Below are positions 27,440 to 34,660 of a DNA stretch of 34,787 bases, in pieces. Within the stretch, counting starts at the first letter, position 1. Each line of letters begins with the position of its first letter. Source of the stretch: a virus. The DNA lies in the IMG/VR virus record IMGVR_UViG_3300010885_063252, positions 1-34,787 of that record; one strand, written 5' to 3'. The notes under the pieces were generated by a model. That model saw nothing but the letters and a program-made list of their open reading frames with translations. It made no database searches and was not told the DNA's origin. The position numbers were made by a program, and so were the translations under genes.

Positions 27440-28045
27440 ATGGCAAACATTTTTGATAAAGTATTGGACGATGGCGTAAGACGTGGGATGATTCCTGCGA
27501 AGACTGAGGCTGCTCGTAAATGGTACAGAGATGCTGCACAGGAATATACTCGCTATCGTGGCGAAGTAGGTCTTATGCGTTCAAACACCAATCGTCTCAC
27601 TAGGCGTATTAGACCAGGCAATATGTATATGTACTTCTATGATGCCAAGACAAAGGATGATCTACCATATTGGGATAGATTTCCAATGATATTTCCATTT
27701 CGTGTACAATCGGATAGATTTTGGGGCATAAATCTCCATTATCTTCCTTTGCTATATCGTGCTAAGCTAATGGATGCTTTGTATCAAACTAGAACAAATA
27801 GTCGTTATGATGAAACAACAAAACTTCGTATTAACTATCAAATTTTACAAAGTGCTGCAAAATTTAGATACTTTGAGCCTTGTGTCAAGCAATATCTTTT
27901 CTCACAGATGAAATCACAATTCTTTTATATACAGCCTGAAGAATGGGATGTTGCTCTATTCCTACCACTCGAAAGATTCCAGAAAGCAACTAAAACACAA
28001 GTATTTGCTGAATCAAGAAGAAAGATTGCTGGAGGAGGCAGATAA
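27440..28045 (+). CDS. 2: DNA end protector protein, gp2-like
   Basis: 201 residues, ATG 27440, nine nt after gp4. Motifs: 'RPGNMYMYFYDAKTKDDLPY', 'WDRFPMIFPF', 'FWGINLHYLPLLYRAKLMDA', 'FLPLERFQKATK'. I associate this pattern with the T4-like protein that protects packaged DNA ends from RecBCD and completes the head. In T4, genes 2 and 4 are neighbours, which agrees. The stop overlaps the next ATG (TAATG). The assignment depends on recalled family pattern plus synteny and is moderately sure. Confidence 0.6.
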   Translation: MANIFDKVLDDGVRRGMIPAKTEAARKWYRDAAQEYTRYRGEVGLMRSNTNRLTRRIRPGNMYMYFYDAKTKDDLPYWDRFPMIFPFRVQSDRFWGINLHYLPLLYRAKLMDALYQTRTNSRYDETTKLRINYQILQSAAKFRYFEPCVKQYLFSQMKSQFFYIQPEEWDVALFLPLERFQKATKTQVFAESRRKIAGGGR

Positions 28046-28779
28046 TGCATAACATTAAGGACTTCAGATCAGAAATTAATAAAAACGGCATAATAAAACC
28101 TAATAGGTTTATGGTCAACTTTAGACCACCAAATACATTAAAAGGTAGATCAACTAAAGAAGTTATATTGCGTTGTGAAGCACTTCAATGGCCCGGCGTA
28201 TCATTTACTACATTAGATGCGCCGCCAAGAGCAGGATATGGTGCAGGTGAAGTCATTCCTTTTGCTCCAATTTTTGAAGATATTACATTAAGCTTTATTG
28301 TCGATAAAAATTCAGATATACATAAATTCTTCTTTAATTGGATTAATAGTGTAATTAATCTTCGTAGTGAAGGGCAATCAAGATTTAAAGATGGCGCATT
28401 TGAAGTTGGCTATAAGGATGATTATTCAACTGACATAAATATCAGCGTATATAACGAAACTGGAACCTCAGATGAAGGAGGCGATAGTCCTATGACGGCA
28501 ACTCTTTATAGAGCATATCCAAGGGCATTGCCGGGGTTTGATTTGAATTGGAATATTACTGATGAAATGTTGAGATTGCCAGTTCAGTTTACATATACTG
28601 ATTATTTTATTACGTATCGTTCAGACACTCCTGTGGAACAAAAAAATGAACCGAAAATGAGAACTCAACAATCACTACCAGCAAAAACACCATCGGTTCG
28701 AATTGGTACACAATTACCACCTCCATTTGAAGGTGGCGGCGGTAGCTTTGGCGGTGGCGGTGCTAGTGGAAGTTTTTAA
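28045..28779 (+). CDS. 54: Tail tube-fold protein, probably baseplate-tail tube initiator gp54
   Basis: 244 residues, ATG 28045 behind GGAGGAGG, coupled to the previous stop. Residues 15-110 look like the T4 tube fold: 'IKPNRFMVNFRPP', 'VILRCEALQWPGVSF', 'DITLSFIVDKNSDIHKFFFN', 'WINSVI'. It is shorter than T4 gp54 (320 aa) but longer than gp19 (163 aa). The last 20 residues are Gly/Ser/Phe-rich, a flexible tail absent from a plain tube subunit. A major tube protein would normally be next to the sheath gene, which is not here, so the initiator role is preferred. Confidence 0.55.
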   Translation: MHNIKDFRSEINKNGIIKPNRFMVNFRPPNTLKGRSTKEVILRCEALQWPGVSFTTLDAPPRAGYGAGEVIPFAPIFEDITLSFIVDKNSDIHKFFFNWINSVINLRSEGQSRFKDGAFEVGYKDDYSTDINISVYNETGTSDEGGDSPMTATLYRAYPRALPGFDLNWNITDEMLRLPVQFTYTDYFITYRSDTPVEQKNEPKMRTQQSLPAKTPSVRIGTQLPPPFEGGGGSFGGGGASGSF

Positions 28780-28798
28780 TTAAAAGTGAGGAAAGATT

Positions 28799-29506
28799 AT
28801 GACATTACCTAAAATACAAAAACCATTATTTGATCTATTTGTACCATCAATGAATAAGTCAGTAAGAGCACGTCCATTTGTCGTGCGTGAAGAAAAAATT
28901 CTATTGACTGCCCAACAATCTGGTAACGAAAAAGATATTGTCCTTGCAATCAAGCAAGTTTTAAACAATTGTATTGTTGATGAATTCAATGTTGATGATT
29001 TGGCTACATTTGATTTGGAATATATGTTTCTTAAGTTACGTTCACGTTCAGTAAGTAATGTGATTGATGTATCTTATCGTGATAACGAAGATGATAAAGT
29101 ATATGATTTTCAAATCGACTTGGATGAAGTCGAACTTAAAATTGAAAAGGATATCTCAAACATCATCAAGGTCACTGATACCATTGGTATTAAGATGAAG
29201 TATCCATCAGTCACTATTCTTGATAATGTTCCAGAAACTGATAATACTAGTGATATAGTTGATTATCTTATCAAGAGTTGTGTTGACCAGATTTTTGATG
29301 AAGATAGTGTATATCCTGCTAGTGATCATACAGACGAAGAACTTAATGAGTTTCTTGATAGTATTGATATTGAAACATTTAATAAAATTCGTGATTTTTT
29401 TGAAAATCTTCCGCAAATGTACCATAAGCTTGAATATACCAATTCTAACGGCAATGTTCGTACAATTGAACTTACTACGTTAAGTGATTTTTTTATCTGG
29501 GGCTGA
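28799..29506 (+). CDS. 26: Baseplate hub assembly protein gp26-like (zero-frame product)
   Basis: 235 residues (T4 gp26: 208), ATG 28799 with GAGGAAAG upstream. The family pattern of T4-type baseplate proteins (PF12322) is visible: 'SVRARPFVVREEKILLTAQQ', 'VLNNCIVDEFNVDDLATFDL', 'EYMFLKLRSRSVSN', 'IGIKMKYPS', and the end 'TTLSDFFIWG'. In T4 it helps assemble the hub. It ends six bases after a run of seven T that forms a perfect T TTT TTT slippery site, followed by a -1 frame open to 29673. Confidence 0.82.
   Translation: MTLPKIQKPLFDLFVPSMNKSVRARPFVVREEKILLTAQQSGNEKDIVLAIKQVLNNCIVDEFNVDDLATFDLEYMFLKLRSRSVSNVIDVSYRDNEDDKVYDFQIDLDEVELKIEKDISNIIKVTDTIGIKMKYPSVTILDNVPETDNTSDIVDYLIKSCVDQIFDEDSVYPASDHTDEELNEFLDSIDIETFNKIRDFFENLPQMYHKLEYTNSNGNVRTIELTTLSDFFIWG
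29488..29494 (+). other. Candidate -1 ribosomal frameshift site (T TTT TTT)
   Basis: The zero frame reads GAT TTT TTT ATC TGG GGC TGA. The heptamer T TTT TTT is in the correct phase for tandem -1 slippage, and after slipping the ribosome reads TAT CTG GGG CTG AGC and continues to TAA 29671-29673. Six nt downstream, GGC-TGA-GCC can form only a 3-bp hairpin with the zero-frame stop in its loop, so a strong stimulator is not evident. Transcriptional slippage on the T run is an alternative. Confidence 0.6.
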
Positions 29507-29673
29507 GCCATAATACTCTTACAAACTATTATACAACTACGTTTGCATTGGTTCAGCACCACAAATATTCTATTACTGAAGTTGAAGATTTGATGCCTTA
29601 TGAAAGAGATTTGTATGTAGATATGTTATTAATACATCTTGAAAAAGAAAAAGAAGAGATGAAAAAGGGATAA
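29494..29673 (+). CDS. -1 frame extension of gp26 (59 codons; fused product about 291 aa)
   Basis: This frame has no plausible start of its own: the only ATGs are deep inside and no ribosome site is near. It encodes 'LTNYYTTTFALVQHHKYSIT', then 'EVEDLMPYERDLYVDMLLIH' and a charged end rich in Glu and Lys. The 'FALVQHH ... E..MPYERDIY' pattern resembles the downstream part of tail assembly chaperones made by frameshift in other phages. Joined to gp26 at the slippery site, it gives residues 1-232 plus 59. It otherwise fills a gap of about 170 bases before the next gene, in the place where T4 has gene 51. Confidence 0.65.
   Translation, partial: YLGLSHNTLTNYYTTTFALVQHHKYSITEVEDLMPYERDLYVDMLLIHLEKEKEEMKKG
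29665..29670 (+). promoter_or_regulatory. Ribosome binding site for the TTG start at 29680
   Basis: AAGGGA nine nt before TTG 29680, overlapping the final Lys-Gly codons of the -1 frame extension. Confidence 0.7.
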
Positions 29674-29679
29674 TATCAC

Positions 29680-31602
29680 TTGGCTGAAAAATCTGGCCCT
29701 AAAAAACCTAAAATGGATCGTAATAGCCCTGAATACAAGGAAAAACTTGAAAGCAGGGTGAAAAGACGTGACGATTATAGGAAAAAAAGAGATAAGAACA
29801 AACTAAAAAAGAATTTTGCTGAGCGTATGCTGGGCGCGTATGGGTTTGGGGAAGAGAATTTTAAAAAAGGCGGTCTTATTAAAGGCAAGCTTGGTTTGTT
29901 TGCTGGTGCTATGCAGCAAGGAAGAGAAGAAAGCGATACTTTTGCTCAACCTAAAATGGAAACTCCAAAGGTTGAACGCGAAAAACAAAATCCTAATATT
30001 TCAGTAATTATGGAGCAATTAAATTCTTTAATTGAAGTTGTCAAAAAAATTGGTGCAATTACTGAACAACAGCAAGAACAACTACAACAGCAATTTTCTC
30101 AAGCAGCGCGTAATTCTGAAGAAGCTTCCATGGAAAGAGGCAGTGGACCCAATGCATCTGGTCTTGGTGGACCTAATTTAAATTCCTTAAATGAAGAACT
30201 TGGCACTCTTATAGAGAAGTCACTTAGACCATTTAAAAAAATTATTGATGAAAAAGTCGAAGAACAAGAAGAAGAGCAGGGACCAAAAGGTTTCATGCAA
30301 AGACTTGCTGAAAATTATGGTGTTGGTGATGAATATGAAAAATTTGCAAAGCGTAGAGCTGCTAAAGCCGCCAGAATAAAAACAAAACCTGGTTATAAAA
30401 GAATTTTAGGCAGAGATGGTAGAATAACTTATCGTGGTCCAAATGGTAGAATAGTTTCTGCTGCTGATGCCATTGCTGAAAAATCAAGCAAACTTGCAAA
30501 AGTTGGCGGCATGGTTAAAAATGCTGGCGCAGGTCTTCTCAATATTGCCAAAAAAGCAACTAGTGGCGCTGGACGCATAGCATCAAAAATTAGTGGTGCT
30601 AGAATTGCATCAGGCATAGGTTCTGTAACAAAAAATATTTCTTCTTTGCTTGGTAAAGGTGTCAAAAGCGCAAATGTTGCTGCCAGTGCTGCAAGAAAAG
30701 TTGGTGCTTCTACTATCAAACGTATTGCTGGTCCAATCATCAAAAAAGCACTAGGCTCTACTGTATTAAAATCAATTCCAATTATTGGCGGTGCTGTTGG
30801 TGGTCTGTTTGCTGCAAAAAAATTATTAGAAGGCGATCCTGTTGGTGCTGGTCTAGAAGCTGCATCTGGTCTTGGTGGACCAATCACAGCTATTCCAGCG
30901 TTGGTTGCTTCTGCTTCACGTGATACCTATTCTTCTGTTTTTGATGTTCAACCAGAACAAGACCCAATGTTTGGCATCAGAATGAAGCTCATTACTGGTG
31001 TAATTGGTGGATTGGTAACTGCATATTTTGCATCAAGAATAGAAAAGAAGCCAACACCAACAAAAGATAATATTGATAAAATTTCAATTCCACCAAAGCC
31101 AGCACAAAAAACTGCGGGACAAACTGCAACTGGTATGCCAGCAATTCCAAATGCGCCAGCACCATCTCCTGCTAAATCAACATCGCCTTCGACTCCAACT
31201 TCAACACCAACTCCAAATTCAACACCAACTCCAAATTCAACTTCGTCTTCTAGCACATCAAGTTCTGCCACAAAAAAAAGCACGTCTGAATCAAAAAAAC
31301 AAGTTGCGGCTAGTAACGATAAAAATGATGCGGTAAAAAAGGAATCCAGTAAAGCTCAAAGTATGGTCAATAACGCTCCTAATACTGGTGCGGATATTTC
31401 TAAGATGACTGCTGAAGTTGAAGCTGCTGTAAATCAACCAAATGTTATTGATCTTAGTAGTAAGCGTCCATTACCTTCAAGTGCACCACCATCAAAAAGT
31501 GGTGTGTCTGGTGCAGGAAATGTACCTGATCCAAATTATTATGGTATGGGTGAAGTTTTCACACAAATGTACTTTAACCCTAATCCGATTACGCTAACAT
31601 GA
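29680..31602 (+). CDS. Membrane-active/tape-measure-like tail protein, unknown exact role
   Basis: 640 residues from TTG 29680 with AAGGGA nine nt upstream. Residues 1-60 are very basic and helical, 105-200 charged and Gln-rich helix. About 280-455 are Gly/Ala-rich and amphipathic to hydrophobic ('IPIIGGAVGGLFAAKKLLEG', 'KLITGVIGGLVTAYFASRI'), as expected of a segment that might enter a membrane. A low-complexity Pro/Thr/Ser linker follows (about 480-545), with an 18-bp tandem duplication at 31201-31236. Its length is near T4 gp29 (590), and its position after gp26 matches the hub/tape-measure genes, but no direct similarity to gp29 is clear. Its stop overlaps the next ATG (ATGA), so the two products are probably made together. 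Confidence 0.6.
   Translation: MAEKSGPKKPKMDRNSPEYKEKLESRVKRRDDYRKKRDKNKLKKNFAERMLGAYGFGEENFKKGGLIKGKLGLFAGAMQQGREESDTFAQPKMETPKVEREKQNPNISVIMEQLNSLIEVVKKIGAITEQQQEQLQQQFSQAARNSEEASMERGSGPNASGLGGPNLNSLNEELGTLIEKSLRPFKKIIDEKVEEQEEEQGPKGFMQRLAENYGVGDEYEKFAKRRAAKAARIKTKPGYKRILGRDGRITYRGPNGRIVSAADAIAEKSSKLAKVGGMVKNAGAGLLNIAKKATSGAGRIASKISGARIASGIGSVTKNISSLLGKGVKSANVAASAARKVGASTIKRIAGPIIKKALGSTVLKSIPIIGGAVGGLFAAKKLLEGDPVGAGLEAASGLGGPITAIPALVASASRDTYSSVFDVQPEQDPMFGIRMKLITGVIGGLVTAYFASRIEKKPTPTKDNIDKISIPPKPAQKTAGQTATGMPAIPNAPAPSPAKSTSPSTPTSTPTPNSTPTPNSTSSSSTSSSATKKSTSESKKQVAASNDKNDAVKKESSKAQSMVNNAPNTGADISKMTAEVEAAVNQPNVIDLSSKRPLPSSAPPSKSGVSGAGNVPDPNYYGMGEVFTQMYFNPNPITLT
31201..31236 (+). repeat. 18-bp tandem duplication in the Pro/Thr/Ser linker
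   Basis: Two exact copies of an 18-base unit encode S-T-P-T-P-N twice, within a longer Pro/Thr/Ser linker. It is probably slippage-prone and of variable length among relatives. Confidence 0.85.
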
Positions 31603-33635
31603 TAAAAGCACTAAAAAATATTGATGGAAATGAATTAAATAATCTGGCTAAAAAGACCAGTGTCATTCGTATGTCAAATCAAAATAAACAAGATTCTCAA
31701 CAATATACTTTGACTAAAAAAACAACTGCTACTATGTCTAATAATTTTACAACACTTTATAATTCTTTTAATAAAATATTATCAAACACTAAAAATGTGA
31801 AAGAATTACAAAAAGTTCAGACAAAAAGTAATCAGAATAAAAATACTACTATCATTGCTGCTCCTGTACAAATTATTGGTGTAGAAAAGTTAACTGGAAA
31901 TATAAAAATTCTTGGTAAATATTTTGAAAACTTAGCCAAATTAATGAAAAAGCTTGATTTAAATCCAGATGAAAATGATCAGGATGAAGATAGCGGTGAT
32001 GATACGACAATCATTGATGCTGATGAAAAAAAGAAAAAGAAAACTAAAGGCAAGAAAAAGGGCAGAGGAAAAACAAAACTAAAAGGTCGTGGTCGTGGTC
32101 TTGGTGGTAAAGCTCTTGGTATCTTTGCGGCTGGCATGGACATGTTTGATAGACTTGGTGATGGAGAAAGCATCACAGAGGCTGGCGTAGGCGTTGCTGG
32201 TGGCGTTGCTGGTGGTTTCGCTGGTGCAGAGGCAGGTGCTGCTTTAGGCGCTCTAGGCGGTGTCGCTGCGCCAATTACAGTGCCTCTTGGTGGTCTTATC
32301 GGTGGTGCTATTGGTTATTTTGCTGGTGGAAAGATTGCAGATACAGCATATGATGCTGCCACAAAGGTATCACCTGCTGATAAGAGACTTGAAAGTGCTG
32401 CTGCTAAAGCATCTGTAGTACCTGCTAGACGTGAACCATCAGAAATTAGTAATAATAGTTATTCAAGTCGTTTTGCTGATTATCTTAGCGATACATTTGA
32501 TAATGTAAAAAGTTATGTTAGTGGAATAATTGGATATGTTCTTGGTCCAGATATTGGCGGTGGTGGTGATGGTGGTCAACAAGGACCATTAAGTGGCAAC
32601 ACTAATGAAAATTTTCAAAAAATCATGGATATTGCTTCTAGATATGGCGATCCACACCCAGAATTAACTGCCGCACAATGGGCGCACGAATCTGGAAGTG
32701 GAACATCTCGTATGGCAAGAGAATTGAATAATCCATTTGGGCAAACTACAAATAATCCAAATGATGGAGAAACTGTTGTAGGAAAAGATGGTGTAACTCG
32801 TATTTTTAAAAGATATAATTCAATTGAGGATGCCATTAAACACCACGTAGAAAGATGGAATAAAAGATATACAGATTCTAAACAAACACCAAGACAAGCT
32901 CTGAGTCAAATTCTTAATAATAGATACACAACTGAAGCAGAAAAGCCAGGTTATTATGCTGCTATTGGACAACATCTTGCATCAAATAATATTTCTTATG
33001 ACAGTCCATACACACCAACTGGTCCATTAACTGGCGGTCAATTAATGAACCCTGTTCCTAGTGGTCGATTTAAAAGTGGTTTTGGTGATTCACGCGAAGG
33101 TGGACGTAAGCACAAAGGGATTGATCTTGCCGCACCAATTGGAACCCCAATTATGGCTTCTGCTGCTGGTAAAGTGGTGCTTGTTGGTTGGAGCGGCGCA
33201 TATGGCGGCAATAGAGTTCGAATAGACCATGGCAACGGGCTATGGACAAGTTATGAACATATGAGTAGATTTGCTGTCCGCGAAGGCCAAGATGTAGTTG
33301 CTGGACAAATTATTGGGGCAGTAGGCAATACAGGCATTGGAACTGGACCCCATGTTCATTTTACAGTCTGGAGAGATGGTAAAGAGACTGACCCTATTCC
33401 TTATATTTCTGCACCAAACCCAGCGCCAAGACCTGAAATGAAAAAATCTGCTAAATGGCAGAAAGCAGCAGAAACTTTATATGGTCCGAAAAAAACAAAA
33501 AAACCTAGTTTGTTGATTGTCCCTTCATCACCACAACAACAACAAATTCCATATCAATTTAATTTTGGCACACAAAGACCAAAGCAACAAAATTCAAATT
33601 CTAAAAGTCAATATTTAAACTACCACAACCAATAA
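31599..33635 (+). CDS. Tail-associated lysin with glucosaminidase and M23 endopeptidase domains
   Basis: 678 residues, ATG 31599 overlapping the previous stop by four nt. Residues 124-142 are acidic and 143-168 strongly basic. About 168-255 are Gly/Ala-rich and hydrophobic ('GVGVAGGVAGGFAGAEAGAA', 'PLGGLIGGAIGYFAGGKIAD'), possibly membrane-inserting. Residues 340-465 match a FlgJ/glucosaminidase fold, with E364 in 'TAAQWAHESGSG' and 'NNPFG'. Residues 493-600 are an M23 peptidase with all key residues: H505 and D509 ('HKGIDLA'), H554 ('SYEHMS'), and H585/H587 ('GTGPHVHF'). The protein would cut both glycan and peptide bonds at the tail tip on entry, replacing the lysozyme missing from gp5. It may also be the tape measure or hub protein; the C-terminus is Gln/Pro/Asn-rich and flexible. 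Confidence 0.85.
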   Translation: MIKALKNIDGNELNNLAKKTSVIRMSNQNKQDSQQYTLTKKTTATMSNNFTTLYNSFNKILSNTKNVKELQKVQTKSNQNKNTTIIAAPVQIIGVEKLTGNIKILGKYFENLAKLMKKLDLNPDENDQDEDSGDDTTIIDADEKKKKKTKGKKKGRGKTKLKGRGRGLGGKALGIFAAGMDMFDRLGDGESITEAGVGVAGGVAGGFAGAEAGAALGALGGVAAPITVPLGGLIGGAIGYFAGGKIADTAYDAATKVSPADKRLESAAAKASVVPARREPSEISNNSYSSRFADYLSDTFDNVKSYVSGIIGYVLGPDIGGGGDGGQQGPLSGNTNENFQKIMDIASRYGDPHPELTAAQWAHESGSGTSRMARELNNPFGQTTNNPNDGETVVGKDGVTRIFKRYNSIEDAIKHHVERWNKRYTDSKQTPRQALSQILNNRYTTEAEKPGYYAAIGQHLASNNISYDSPYTPTGPLTGGQLMNPVPSGRFKSGFGDSREGGRKHKGIDLAAPIGTPIMASAAGKVVLVGWSGAYGGNRVRIDHGNGLWTSYEHMSRFAVREGQDVVAGQIIGAVGNTGIGTGPHVHFTVWRDGKETDPIPYISAPNPAPRPEMKKSAKWQKAAETLYGPKKTKKPSLLIVPSSPQQQQIPYQFNFGTQRPKQQNSNSKSQYLNYHNQ

Positions 33636-33661
33636 AAAGAGGGGGGATTTCTCCCCCCTCA
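33630..33661 (-). terminator. Rho-independent terminator of gene 32
   Basis: A perfect 9-bp stem (33639-33647 with 33652-33660, mostly G-C) is closed on the minus strand by a GAAA tetraloop and followed by TTTTTATT. It starts seven bases after the gp32 stop. On the plus strand the same hairpin follows the lysin gene but has no T run after it, so it is a good terminator in one direction only. Confidence 0.92.
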
Positions 33662-33666
33662 GTCTA

Positions 33667-34578
33667 TTAGTCTTCTTCGTTCATACTATTGAAGAATGCT
33701 AGATCATCATCGTCATCATCAGATGCAGCGGCAAAGTTTGGCGCTGGCTTAGACTTGAATGAAGGCTCTGATTTGCTTTCAGCAAAGCTTTCTTCCTGCT
33801 TAGAAGAAGCCTTTGGAGTAGCACCCTTGATACCAAGAACAAGATTTAGACGTGCTTCAAGCTGTTCATAACTCTTGAACTTATCGGGAGTTACCAAATC
33901 CTTGAGAGAGTATTCCTTCTTGTATACTTCTTCAAGTTTGTCATCATCATTGAACAGCGGTGCTGGCTTTTCAAACTCAGACAGATCATAGTTGGCGTTG
34001 CCATCAACTGCACGAATGCGAAGCTTGAAGTTGGCACCCCCCCATAGATCGAATGGGTTGAAAGGCTGCATATCTGGGAATGGAGGGAACATGGCATTCT
34101 TCAGCTTGTCAAAAATCTTTGAACCATAGCGGAAGAGGAATACCTTACCTTCATTCTCAGGATTAGCAGGGTCACTTACAACATAAATGTTTGAGTGATA
34201 GTTAAGCTGGCGCTTCTGCTCACGTGCCTGAGTACGCTCTGGACCCTTATCATTTTCTGAAGAGTTCCAAAGAATGGTATTATAATCCAAACAAGGATCG
34301 GGGAGACCAATTGTCGATAGACAATTTTCGATATACCATTGACCAGATGGCCCCTTAAAACCATGAGTAAAGATACGTGCCCAAGGATCAGCATCATCAC
34401 CATCGATTTCAGGAGTTGGAAGGAAGCGAATGACTGCATAGCCATTCTTGGCCTTGTCTGTAGCACACAGCCAGTAGCGTTCATCTTTATAACTAGCCTT
34501 TGAGTTAAGCTTGTTAACCTGATCGGCTAGCTTGTCGAGTGAGTTCTGTGACGAACGCTTTAGATTTGCAAATGACAT
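33667..34578 (-). CDS. 32: Single-stranded DNA-binding protein gp32
   Basis: 303 residues (T4 gp32: 301), ATG 34578 with GGAG seven nt upstream. The N-terminus has K-R-S-S (residues 7-10), like the T4 LAST motif for cooperative binding. The core shows 'YAVIRFLPTPE', 'HGFKGPSGQWYIENC', 'NIYVVSDPANPENEGKVFLF' and 'RYGSKIFDK', all close to T4. The C-terminus is an acidic tail, with D-rich residues 287-292 and the end 'NSMNEED', which in T4 contacts replication and recombination proteins. Of the four T4 zinc ligands, H72, C86 and C96 are present, but the fourth is Tyr99. It is expressed behind gp59 as in T4, with its own late promoter, a 5' hairpin leader and a terminator. Confidence 0.96.
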   Translation of the reverse strand: MSFANLKRSSQNSLDKLADQVNKLNSKASYKDERYWLCATDKAKNGYAVIRFLPTPEIDGDDADPWARIFTHGFKGPSGQWYIENCLSTIGLPDPCLDYNTILWNSSENDKGPERTQAREQKRQLNYHSNIYVVSDPANPENEGKVFLFRYGSKIFDKLKNAMFPPFPDMQPFNPFDLWGGANFKLRIRAVDGNANYDLSEFEKPAPLFNDDDKLEEVYKKEYSLKDLVTPDKFKSYEQLEARLNLVLGIKGATPKASSKQEESFAESKSEPSFKSKPAPNFAAASDDDDDDLAFFNSMNEED

Positions 34579-34647
34579 ATATTTTCTCCGTATGTTTGCG
34601 TGTATTTAAGTTTTTTTGTCGTATTGTTATGGTGAAAAATATCCACC
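34579..34647 (-). promoter_or_regulatory. gp32 mRNA leader with 5' hairpin and possible pseudoknot
   Basis: A transcript from the late promoter would begin at about 34647 with GGTG, which pairs with CACC at 34634-34631 around a 9-nt loop (5 bp if the base at 34648 is transcribed). The loop ends in five U that could pair with the run of seven A at 34617-34611, an H-type pseudoknot. The rest of the leader is A-rich and unstructured up to the ribosome site. T4 gp32 represses its own translation by binding such a leader from a 5' pseudoknot. The same control here is inferred. Confidence 0.5.
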
Positions 34648-34652
34648 AATTT

Positions 34653-34660
34653 TATTTATA
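34653..34660 (-). promoter_or_regulatory. Predicted late promoter of gene 32 (TATAAATA)
   Basis: An exact T4 late octamer on the minus strand, overlapping the gp59 stop codon. The predicted start at about 34647 gives a 69-nt leader. Upstream TTGTCA lies 15 bp from TATAAA, so weak early sigma-70 use is also possible. Confidence 0.7.

Noticed and set aside
28434-28441. CATAAATA on the plus strand inside the gp54-like gene
   Set aside because: About 350 nt upstream of gp26, inside coding sequence, with a weaker match.
30429-30887. 152-codon minus-strand open frame opposite the 640-aa gene
   Set aside because: An antisense shadow of Gly/Ala/Lys-rich coding; no ribosome site, and composition explained by the plus-strand gene.
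30948-31283. 111-codon minus-strand frame with repeated Val-Gly-Val
   Set aside because: It mirrors the Pro/Thr/Ser linker repeats on the other strand.
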